A stretch of DNA of 64,000 nt from Amoebidium appalachense (Eukaryota; Ichthyosporea). The translations under genes and the position numbers were made by a program. Shown here piece by piece: positions 56,260 to 62,729 of the stretch. Within the stretch, counting starts at the first letter, position 1; each line of letters starts with the position of its first letter. The notes under the pieces are model-generated. The model had not been told where the DNA came from, did no database searches, and was given only the letters and a program-made list of their open reading frames with translations. The DNA lies in the NCBI GenBank assembly GCA_963693365.1, contig CAVNZM010000014.1:5766001-5830000 (forward strand). Reading direction: 5' to 3'.

Positions 56260-56369
56260 GGCCGACGATGATCAAGTACAAGATCGACAACATCCGTGAG
56301 TTGGTGGGCCACAAGGTGAACCTCGAGATGGTCTACAACAACCCCCTGTGCAGACTGCTCAAGGAGTAG
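43449..56369 (+). CDS. FARSA: Phenylalanyl-tRNA synthetase alpha subunit (cytosolic type), complete, 13 exons
   Basis: Exons: 43449-43587, 44807-44946, 45773-45923, 46741-46801, 48674-48766, 49332-49422, 50299-50452, 51428-51518, 51970-52069, 53498-53669, 54157-54234, 54863-54977 and 56261-56369. The 1494-nt CDS encodes 497 residues (human 508); every junction is GT-AG and in phase. The enzyme charges tRNA-Phe as an alpha2-beta2 heterotetramer; alpha holds the class II catalytic core. An N-terminal winged-helix segment ([18 protein letters not shown]) precedes [37 protein letters not shown], motif 2 ([19 protein letters not shown], about 355-373) and motif 3 ([11 protein letters not shown], about 455-465). 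Introns form 88% of the gene and hold six SINE-like copies and two copies of a second repeat. Intron 2 also contains a decoy copy of the exon 3 acceptor. Confidence 0.97.
44110..44380. repeat. Degenerate (GT)n block in FARSA intron 1
   Basis: About 270 bp of (GT)n-derived sequence with C substitutions (GTGTGCCTGTG words) in a 1219-nt intron that lacks long poly-C. Confidence 0.85.
45110..45234 (+). mobile_element. SINE-like repeat, copy 7 (second subfamily)
   Basis: The body of the second subfamily, beginning at GATGACGTGGGCC and ending at GCATTCAG followed by about 25 C. FARSA intron 2, sense orientation. C-rich sequence also precedes it. Confidence 0.8.
45575..45800 (+). repeat. FARSA: Tandem duplication of the FARSA exon 3 acceptor region
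   Basis: The segment with GGTGCAG and the first bases of exon 3 (45773 on) is repeated upstream with the pseudo-acceptor at 45643-45644, 128 bases earlier. In the upstream copy the codon for Trp in GPWAK is a stop (TGA). The duplicated stretch also includes the ATATAC(C/T)GAGAAA words further upstream. Use of the decoy acceptor would give a premature stop. Confidence 0.8.
45924..46290. repeat. (GT)n and poly-G tracts at the start of FARSA intron 3
   Basis: The donor GT opens (GT)n of about 22 bases, followed by G runs and more (GT)n until about 46290. The acceptor at the far end of this intron is CACACACAG. Confidence 0.9.
46818..46852. repeat. Poly-C near the FARSA exon 4 donor
   Basis: A C run with one T begins 16 bases after the donor of intron 4. 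Confidence 0.85.
47018..47285 (+). mobile_element. SINE-like repeat, copy 8 (degenerate, interrupted)
   Basis: Words of the second subfamily (CTGAAGATAGGCTC, CATTATGCATTAC, then CTGCATTGTGTTATCCG and GTACTTTGTAATCC) lie on either side of a C27/A26 simple tract. Sense orientation in FARSA intron 4. The assignment is weaker than for the other copies. Confidence 0.5.
47300..48000. other. AT-rich unique island in FARSA intron 4
   Basis: AT-rich unique sequence between simple-sequence tracts. Overlapping ORFs exist on both strands (47720-47902 plus, 47632-47907 minus), neither with a recognisable product. It may be an old insertion. Confidence 0.4.
48073..48245 (+). mobile_element. SINE-like repeat, copy 9
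   Basis: First subfamily, from ACTCAGACGC through the body to GCATTCAAA, followed by 33 C (48246-48278). FARSA intron 4, sense orientation. Confidence 0.8.
48336..48580 (+). mobile_element. SINE-like repeat, copy 10 (second subfamily with head)
   Basis: Includes the leader words shared with copies 3 and 5 (CTTGCCTGCATAAG, GATCAAGACGGG), A-box-like TATCTGAGTTGG at about 48407-48418, B-box-like GGTCGAAACTCGGG at 48440-48453, the second-subfamily body and GCATTCAA. It is followed by about 27 C and then a T run. This shows that both subfamilies carry the tRNA-like head. FARSA intron 4, sense orientation. Confidence 0.75.
49493..49636 (+). mobile_element. SINE-like repeat, copy 11
   Basis: First-subfamily body (CCTCCCTGAGGATGGGCTC to GCATTCAA), preceded by a long C run and followed by C-rich sequence. 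FARSA intron 6, sense orientation. Confidence 0.8.
50912..51123. repeat. Second dispersed repeat (R2), copy 1 with 54-bp tandem duplication
   Basis: About 150 bp starting TTGCCCGCGTCAAGTCGAC is shared at high identity with 52774-52930. In this copy the last 54 bp occur twice (51016-51069 and 51070-51123). A GATTGG/CCAATC inverted pair lies in the middle. It lies in FARSA intron 7 after long G runs, so on the minus strand it is followed by C-rich sequence. No coding potential. Confidence 0.85.
51630..51965. repeat. (CA)n minisatellite and poly-T in FARSA intron 8
   Basis: A higher-order array of (CA)n separated by CCTACTTGCA units (about 51615-51910), then about 28 T directly before the acceptor GCAG of exon 9. 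Confidence 0.85.
52080..52500. repeat. (GT)n with GGTGGGACAT spacers in FARSA intron 9
   Basis: Starts 11 bases after the exon 9 donor. Blocks of (GT)n are separated by repeated GTGGTGGGA(C/T)(A/G)TG units, making a minisatellite. It is complementary in type to the (CA)n at the far end of the same intron. Confidence 0.9.
52774..52930. repeat. Second dispersed repeat (R2), copy 2
   Basis: Aligns over its length with 50912-51069 with a few substitutions, without the terminal 54-bp duplication. G runs lie immediately upstream. FARSA intron 9. Confidence 0.85.
53052..53497. repeat. (CA)n tracts before the FARSA exon 10 acceptor
   Basis: (CA)n at about 53052-53103 and, after a SINE-like copy, about 53377-53497. 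The last unit forms the exon 10 acceptor. Confidence 0.9.
53213..53348 (+). mobile_element. SINE-like repeat, copy 12 (diverged)
   Basis: Shows the order of body words (GATGGACTTTACTTATG, GCTGATGTTGC, CCTGTGTCCTGCACC, GTACTTCGTAC, TGTTCCGTATTC) and a C-rich tail. FARSA intron 9, sense orientation. Confidence 0.65.
53671..53761. repeat. (GT)n and 54-bp poly-G after the FARSA exon 10 donor
   Basis: GTAC, then (GT)n to about 53707, then about 54 G (53708-53761). The whole donor-proximal end of the intron is simple sequence. Confidence 0.9.
54440..54840. repeat. (CACACG)n, poly-C and (CA)n tracts in FARSA intron 11
   Basis: A (CACACG)n hexanucleotide stretch at about 54435-54480, poly-C at about 54739-54781, and (CA)n at about 54785-54852 that runs up to the exon 12 acceptor. 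Confidence 0.9.
54984..55470. repeat. (CT)n, poly-C and (CA)n tracts in FARSA intron 12
   Basis: (CT)n starts 7 bases after the donor, followed by poly-C, more (CT)n, poly-C at about 55201-55245, and (CA)n with a CGCG core to about 55457. Confidence 0.9.
55660..56260. repeat. Poly-T, (GTGC)n, poly-C and (CA)n tracts up to the FARSA exon 13 acceptor
   Basis: About 29 T, then a (GTGC)n tetranucleotide at about 55687-55735, an (AT)n patch at 56038-56058, poly-C at about 56137-56161, and (CA)n from 56167 that ends as the exon 13 acceptor. Confidence 0.9.
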
Positions 56370-58033
56370 ACACACACACACACACACCAACACACACACG
56401 CACACACACACACACACACACGGCATACTACACGTTTTCAGACTTGAAATCTTGTATGTAGTTGAGTTAGTTGCTCGCTCAATAATTTAACTAGAAACCC
56501 ATTCTCACCATTTTCGGTTCCGCACACACCCACACACCTACTCACCCAAACCCACACTTTCATTTCCACCCAACTAAGTCACCTGCTCTCAAGGGAACAT
56601 GAGGACCAGATTGCAGCCGTAAACGGAGATCTATTTCTCAGGAATTACAGCCACGAGCACACAGGCAGTGCCTGTCCCAGACTTGGCGCTCGGCTGTACG
56701 TTTTTAGGGTGGTGCGCCCTAGGCACACCTGATTGATAAAGTAAATTAAAAATGTTGTTAACTGCAAGAGCATGTGCAGTGAGAGATGAAAAAAACTACT
56801 CAGGCTGTGTAGTTGAGTATAGCTCACCTCGTGAATACGGTGTTGCCGAACCCAAAAATCACGTACTAGCATGTTTCGCTTCTATTGCTGTGATGTGTGC
56901 GCTCGTTGACGTTCGCCCGTGACCTTATACATGATGATTCTTTGACGAGTCACGCCCATGCATGCGCATGGGTACTTGCATGTATATGTAGGTACAGATC
57001 AGGCTGCGTGCATTGCTCGAGATCTGCCTCTAAACATCAGTCACATCACTGAGCTACAGTAAAAACTGAACATCGCACTGACATTTAAAACTGAACACCG
57101 ATCGAGCATGGCCTAGGGCCGGCCATTAGCAATTGTGCATTCTCGATATATCAATTGGACTTTGGCTTTTATGGCCTTGTTGACTTTGACATTAGTGCGT
57201 ATATACACCAAAACTTCTATGATCATGATAGACGATTGGGTTGCGGGAGAAGAGAGAAGAAAACCTTAGCCGGAGATTTCATTCAAAATGATCGAGACGT
57301 GGCCCTACAGTAGACGTGGCCCTGTCATGACAGGCTGTTTTTTATGAGCGATGCCTCATTCACGGCCACTGTCATCATATTCATGCATGCACTTACGATT
57401 TCGCACATGATCATATCGACGGGGAACGTCAAGACCTTCTATATGTTAGCATATAGAAGGCCTTGGGGAATGTTCTATTTGTTACCGACTTGGAAGTGAG
57501 CTGATGGATCGAGCTCAGCTTGCAGCCCCGAATGTGCTGGGCCATAACGACAGGCATCATGGGTTAAATCTCGGCCGGTTGTATGCCACTTTCATGACGG
57601 CAGCAAAGCTGCAGCGCACGACGGCTAAAACGCAATTTCTGTGTTAAGGCATCAAACAAGTCATACCATGAAGTGCACAGTGACACGATGCAATCACGTT
57701 GACATCTTTTGGACCCGCGAAGAAAGACTAGGACTACGTTTGTTTTATCTGAAGAAGAGTAATAAAACGGGATAACACAAAGGCAACTCGGAACTCGGAA
57801 CAGAACGTGTAAGAAGAGAGCAAAATTTTATTACCTTCAGTTCCTTCCGTGGTAACAACCACACCAAGGACGTACATTTTTGCCGAAAGAGAGGGTGCGT
57901 TCCAGACGCAAGCTCCAAGGCACATCATTCGCGTATTCAACGTAACAGGTATCACCTACCAGTGGGGTAGAAATGGTCACAGACCTTCGCGTATCTAGCA
58001 CACATCCAACCAACTAAGTTTAACATTTTCCGT
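56370..58033. other. FARSA 3' flank and unique intergenic sequence
   Basis: Short (CA)n at 56371-56421, then about 1.6 kb of unique AT-rich sequence, the largest repeat-poor stretch together with 58-60 kb. It contains a perfect hairpin at 57435-57460 and possibly a second exon of the orphan gene at 57837-57994. No other gene is supported. Confidence 0.55.
57435..57460. other. Perfect 11-bp-stem hairpin
   Basis: CCTTCTATATG, loop TTAG, CATATAGAAGG. An exact palindrome of 26 bases in unique sequence. Function unknown; it is too short to be a microRNA precursor. Confidence 0.7.
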
Positions 58034-58462
58034 TTACATAAGAACACCAACAAGGTTCTCGGTGCGTGACCGAAGCGTCGACCTCCTGACCTTGTCCCAG
58101 TTGGCAACAGCAACACCACTTGGGCTTCCCATCTGGCTGGCAACGATAACGGAACCTCCGTTTGAAGACACCAGTTCGCTGGGGATTTTCACCGCTTCGC
58201 ACAGGTTGGAGATGTGTGATTTTACGCCGAGGGCAGCGCAGTCTGAGCAGGGCTCAAAGGAGCCTGGGCCACCCGTTGTGGAAACGACCCAGTGTTGTGC
58301 ACATGGTGGTGCAACCGAAAGCCCTCTAGGCACGACAGCCAGACCAGCGTGTATAGAGTCGGGGTCAACCATGTAAAAGTCGCAGTTGCTTGCGTCAAAC
58401 TCGGCAAATGCGCTCATGTTGTCAATGGAAATGACGCGGTGGCGGAAGGAGCGGGGAGCCAT
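58034..58462 (-). CDS. TATA-box orphan gene, hypothetical protein of about 142 residues
   Basis: The ATG at 58462 has an AAAATGG context and lies about 120 nt downstream of a TATATAAAG box (58581-58589). An upstream in-frame ATG at 58558 sits where transcription would start, so the inner ATG is preferred. The product (begins MAPRSFRHRVISIDN) has a Cys-containing GGPGSFEPCSDC segment and no recognised domain, signal peptide or membrane segment. In the unspliced reading it ends at the TAA at 58034. An alternative splices a 53-nt intron (58047-57995) to a second exon 57994-57837, giving about 190 residues. That extension reads like protein, but the intron is far shorter than others here. Function unknown. 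Confidence 0.5.
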   Translation of the reverse strand: MAPRSFRHRVISIDNMSAFAEFDASNCDFYMVDPDSIHAGLAVVPRGLSVAPPCAQHWVVSTTGGPGSFEPCSDCAALGVKSHISNLCEAVKIPSELVSSNGGSVIVASQMGSPSGVAVANWDKVRRSTLRSRTENLVGVLM

Positions 58463-58580
58463 TTTGTCTTTTTGCGTTGCAGAGGTTGTGTCACAGAACG
58501 AGAATAAGCTATAAAGCGTCTTGTCGCCTTTGATTCCAGGGGAGTGAACAGAACTCAAACCAACTAGCTGATTCCCTTTC

Positions 58581-58589
58581 TTTATATAC
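58581..58589 (-). promoter_or_regulatory. TATA box of the orphan gene
   Basis: TATATAAAG on the minus strand, about 120 nt upstream of the ATG at 58462. This is the expected distance if the leader is about 90 nt. Confidence 0.55.
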
Positions 58590-59815
58590 CAACGGTAAAC
58601 ATTTGATCGAGTATAAGCTTGCTGTGATTTACAACGAATTAAGACGGGCTAGATGGCTCATTATATGTCTGAAAATCTACGATAATCAATAACACCAATC
58701 AGAAATGGGGTGGTGGGGAATTGATATTGCCATCTCGTTACAGAAAATGCACAAATGCATTTTGATTGGCTCGCACCCATAGCCTATGAGCTCATCGTCA
58801 CGAAAAGAGAACCATGACAGACCTTGACAAGGAAAGCATCGAATCAAAACAAAGATAAAAAAGGTACGAACTACCAATCATACGTGTAATAAATACAAGC
58901 GGCGTCGTTCCGATTTGATGCAAATGCAGGGCTCTTCAACCTAGACGCACGGTAAACAACACGAATATCAAAACAGACAGAAAGGTATTATAAACATCGA
59001 ATACCCCTTTGTGTTTTGGAAGTATATATATACGAATATAATATTTAAATCATTAGCAGTCGGATATATGGAAGTACTCTGAATTTATATCATGAAAGCT
59101 AGTAGCTTAGTAAATCTTGCTTAATAACTTACACAAAGGCCCCCCCACCGTAATCTAGGGAGGAGACTGGGCAGTTACGTGATCACATGCGCACGATCAC
59201 AGCCATTCACAGGCCAAAAGGATTGCAACAGAAGACTTGGAAAACAGACGACTAACAAAAAGATAGCTTTGTGTAGTTAAAGAAAAATAAAAAGTATAGT
59301 GTTTAATGGGTTTTTTTTGTCTCGAATGCTTTAAATACCGCGTTTTCATCACATGAAAAGGAGTCATCAACCCAAACACGCCCTCCGGTACATCAGATTG
59401 TTGGGAACCATGCGGTGATTGGCTACAGCCTACCCAGTTGACGTGATATGACTTCGTGGGGACATGTGACATCTTAACAGCGATTGGTGTATATTCGGTG
59501 GTATAGGTGCATGATACAAACGTACAATATATTAGCCTTGGAATATTGCACAATACGTGTAGTGACAAAACAGCTCTTCTATTCGTAGTCAAAATATCTT
59601 GAAATTTGTTTTAAGAACCTTTATTGTCATTTTTAGTGTTTTGTGGTCTTTCCGATCATTATAAAGAAAACAGCAAAGTCCAATAAAAGTATTGATTTGA
59701 TAACGCTTTAAATAGCAAATCAGAGCGTTTCAATATTATTGTAATCTTTTGGCTTTTTCTCATGCATGATATGAGTTGCAGATGTTAGGGCTTGAAAAGC
59801 CCGCTACTTTAATAA
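58590..59815. other. Intergenic, no gene recognised
   Basis: AT-rich unique sequence without long repeats. The minus-strand ORF 59197-59592 (131 codons) has no recognisable features, and I do not call it a gene. Confidence 0.5.
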
Positions 59816-60011
59816 GGGCCTGTTTGGCAACCCGGGTTTAGGGTCCTAAATCCGGATTACGGGCGATTTTGGGTTTAGCGCTAAATCCAAATCTCAAAAT
59901 CCAGCCGCTGCCAAACAGACGGCCAGATCCGGTCACGTAAATCTGGGTTTCAAACCCCTCGGACATGGCCGTAATCTGGATTCCACTAATCCACCTCGGG
60001 AGGTGGATTAG
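59816..60011. repeat. Palindrome-dense foldback region, MITE-like
   Basis: GGCCTGTTTGGCA at about 59817-59829 is mirrored by TGCCAAACAGACGGCC at about 59911-59926 as imperfect terminal inverted repeats around about 80 bp. Inside are short palindromes (TTTAGCGCTAAA, ACCCGGGT, AATCCGGATT). Next to it is a perfect 26-base palindrome at 59986-60011 (CTAATCCACCTC arms). GGCCTGTTTGG-type ends occur in known MITEs. No target duplication is certain. Confidence 0.4.
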
Positions 60012-60234
60012 CGCGAAATCCTTTCAGGTCCTGAATGTCCGACCCAATGAATGTTCATTTTATGGAACTATATATGGTGTCCTTTTGCACCAATCGTCGA
60101 TAGTTTGAAGTGGCCAAAAAAGGATTGTTGAAAGGGCGCCAAACCAAACTTCCGTTGCTGGCAGCATGTGGATACTGAGTGGGCTGCGACAGCTGTGCCT
60201 TGAACTGCGACACCTGCACCAACGCACGGACTTG

Positions 60235-60256
60235 CACGTGGGGAACGTTATAAAAA
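60235..60256 (+). promoter_or_regulatory. CACGTG element and TATA box
   Basis: CACGTG at 60235-60240 and TTATAAAAA at about 60248-60256, about 110 nt upstream of the ATG at 60364. The arrangement suits a core promoter with a G-box or E-box. Confidence 0.5.
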
Positions 60257-60363
60257 CAGACACGCACCTCACTTCTCATTCTTTTCCTACCCTCTGCGGC
60301 CGTCCAGCCCGAGTCTTCCAGTAGCACAGTACACTTGTAGATAATCTTGTTTGAACCGACAAG

Positions 60364-60486
60364 ATGCCTGCAAACCTCAACATCGAATCACAGAGTGACA
60401 GTCCCCCACAGTCAGCCAAACCGTCGACTGAGGCGGTTGAAAAGACACGTATGAGATTTACGGGAGAAGAAAGTGACATATACTAA
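60364..60486 (+). CDS. Small ORF behind a TATA box, 40 residues; possible truncated first exon
   Basis: ATG to TAA, hydrophilic and Ser/Pro/Glu-rich, with no recognised domain. A possible donor (C-GTATGAG) lies at about 60449, so it may be the first exon of a gene. The LTR element begins only about 200 bp downstream, so if the gene was spliced the element would sit in its first intron or cut it off. A poly-G tract follows at 60527-60560. Confidence 0.35.
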   Translation: MPANLNIESQSDSPPQSAKPSTEAVEKTRMRFTGEESDIY

Positions 60487-60524
60487 TCCGTCTCAGCAGA
60501 TTAGCCTAAGTCTACGATCGAGAT

Positions 60525-60561
<37 letters not shown>

Positions 60562-61286
60562 GGCCCGGGTCCACAGATCATCAAGATCAAGTCCGGGGCC
60601 TCAAGATAGCTGTACAGCTGCGTGCATCTTGCCTCTGCCGGCGCAGGGCATTGGACCACGTCAGCCGGGACAGCCGTCCAATAGAATTCTAATTAGTGTG
60701 TAGGATAGATCGTAGGAGGACTTAGGAATGTCATTGTTCGGGCAGAAGCCCTTTTGTAAGGATTGGCAAGGTTTGATAGTATATGTTGCCAAACGTATTT
60801 ATATATTTAGATGTAGAGGAAAGGGGGGAGGGAGGGGGGGGAGGATAGTATGAAATGTAGATTTAGACTCTGCGGTGCCACTAGGGGGAGGGTGAGGGGT
60901 GAGACTTGGATAAATATATTAGTTGAGTAGATCGACTTAGCTCGTGCAGGCGCACGATAAAAGTAGATCGGAATGTTAATGGAATGTGGCATCGTAGGGG
61001 GCCAGGTGATGATGATCTTGTAGGGCACGGCCTTGATGGCCTCAGTCGTAACTTAGACTCAATCCGTACGGATCTAAGTTTGCCCGTCGGAGCCTGGTCT
61101 TAATAAACTTTACCGTTTTTCTGTACACGTTCGTTCCTTTTCGTGTGTGTACACTTAGTAGAGTGCCGCGTCTCTAGTACACATACATTAGGATACGACA
61201 AGCTACACCTTTCTTTTAGTGCGGTTTTTCGCGCTAGGGTAACGCGGTGACAGTTCCTTCTGGGCTGTTGCTACACCTCAAACACA

Positions 61287-61322
<36 letters not shown>
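61287..61322. repeat. Poly-A tract of about 34 bases in the gag leader
   Basis: An uninterrupted A run 41 bases upstream of the gag ATG, after CAAACACAC. Confidence 0.9.
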
Positions 61323-61324
<2 letters not shown>

Positions 61325-61362
61325 ATAAACACAACCACACGAGTTAGGGCACACACCACACA

Positions 61363-62697
61363 ATGGCTAAGTTTAACGTAGACATGTTCTACGCATTGGC
61401 AGCGGAGGATAGCTCCCTGCACACACAGGTACCACAGGTTCATACACTAGACGTTAGACAGACCACAGCTTTCAGTTTTACACTCAAACACGACTCGGAA
61501 ATCCCTAGGTGGCTTAGGACACTCCTAGCTAACACACCCACACTAGTGTTAGACACAAAGAAGGCCCCCACTGTGGCGGCCTCGTGCTTAATGATCAAAC
61601 AGTGCATCGACCACAAAACAATGGCCGACTTATGCACCCTGATGGAGGAGCACCCGTACCGGGCCGAGCAGGCCCCCCAGGTGACGGCTCGTATATACGA
61701 GCAGCAGTACGACGAGGGGAGGGACGAGATGGTGTCCCGGACACTCGGCCAGAAACGTCTGGCCGCACGGTTCATCCCCGACGACGAGGACGAGAACAGC
61801 ACCGACGACGTGGATGGGGAGCTCGAGGCCTTCACACGGCCGGAAAACGAGCTCGAGTATACGGCCCGGCTCGTCGGCCGATACCTGACGGCCGACCGGC
61901 GCCGTACCTTCCGGGCCCAGCTCAGAGAATGGAAGTATACCTTTCCCACACTAGATATGTCCCCCGTAGAAGCTCGTGCATTCTTTGAGAGGGAATATCG
62001 GGTCTTTGAGGACCTTTGTGAGTTAGCTGGTGACGTGAGTGATAGGGAAAAATTCGAGTTTGCTCGTAAGGCTCTCTCTGTAAACACAGACACTGCACGC
62101 ATGTTTGGGGAGCATGATGATGTAGATGAGGTGGTGTTGCATGTTAAACGTCACTTGCTTGCCATGCACGAGGTGAAGTTCAATAAGAGGGATAAAAAGG
62201 AGGTGATGGAAGTAGACAAGAAAAAGAAGGAGAGTGGACAGAAGGGGGAAAAAGAGAAAAAAGAGGGTGAACAGCCAGATGCACTCACCATGTTGGTCAA
62301 GCAGGTTGCCGAGCTCTCCCAGGCCGTCTTTTCTGGCCGAGGGGGCTTCGGCTTCCGAGGTGGCCGTGGCGGCGACCGGGGTGGACACGGCGGTCGTGGC
62401 CGAGGTGGACGTGGAGGACAACAGCAGCAGTTCACCGAGAGGTTTGCCCCTTATCTTGCTCGTGGTGGTGGGCAGGGTAGAGGGAGGGGTGGAAATGGTG
62501 GTGAGAGAGGCCGAGGGGGGCAGGGGGGAAGGGGGGGCCGTGGTGCACACGGTGGGCCCCCCCAGCATGACCGGGCTCCCGGTTATGCTTTGCGCCAAGG
62601 TTTTGAAGTCCCCCCTGGCCCCTTCTTTGGTGCATGTTACTTTTGTGGCCGGCAAGGGCACTCTGCTGCATATTGCCGTAGTTACAAGAGCTATTGA
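61363..62697 (+). CDS. Retrotransposon Gag-like protein with RGG region and CCHC zinc knuckle
   Basis: Intact ORF of 444 residues. The N-terminal two-thirds is a helical capsid-like region with an acidic stretch (FIPDDEDENSTDD). It is followed by a Lys/Glu-rich linker, a long Arg-Gly-Gly region (RGG-type RNA binding) and a single zinc knuckle CYFCGRQGHSAAYC (C-x2-C-x4-H-x4-C) close to the end. Gag packages the element RNA in the virus-like particle. Codons from about 61620 to 61930 are visibly more GC-rich than the rest. It ends in TGA at 62695-62697; the same frame stays open after that stop up to 62917. Confidence 0.85.
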   Translation: MAKFNVDMFYALAAEDSSLHTQVPQVHTLDVRQTTAFSFTLKHDSEIPRWLRTLLANTPTLVLDTKKAPTVAASCLMIKQCIDHKTMADLCTLMEEHPYRAEQAPQVTARIYEQQYDEGRDEMVSRTLGQKRLAARFIPDDEDENSTDDVDGELEAFTRPENELEYTARLVGRYLTADRRRTFRAQLREWKYTFPTLDMSPVEARAFFEREYRVFEDLCELAGDVSDREKFEFARKALSVNTDTARMFGEHDDVDEVVLHVKRHLLAMHEVKFNKRDKKEVMEVDKKKKESGQKGEKEKKEGEQPDALTMLVKQVAELSQAVFSGRGGFGFRGGRGGDRGGHGGRGRGGRGGQQQQFTERFAPYLARGGGQGRGRGGNGGERGRGGQGGRGGRGAHGGPPQHDRAPGYALRQGFEVPPGPFFGACYFCGRQGHSAAYCRSYKSY

Positions 62698-62729
62698 GTT
62701 CCGGGGGAGGGGGAAGCTGGGGTCACTGA

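Noticed and set aside
60055-60479. Three minus-strand ORFs of 67-90 codons near the TATA box at 60250
   Set aside because: They overlap each other and the plus-strand small ORF, and show no recognisable product.
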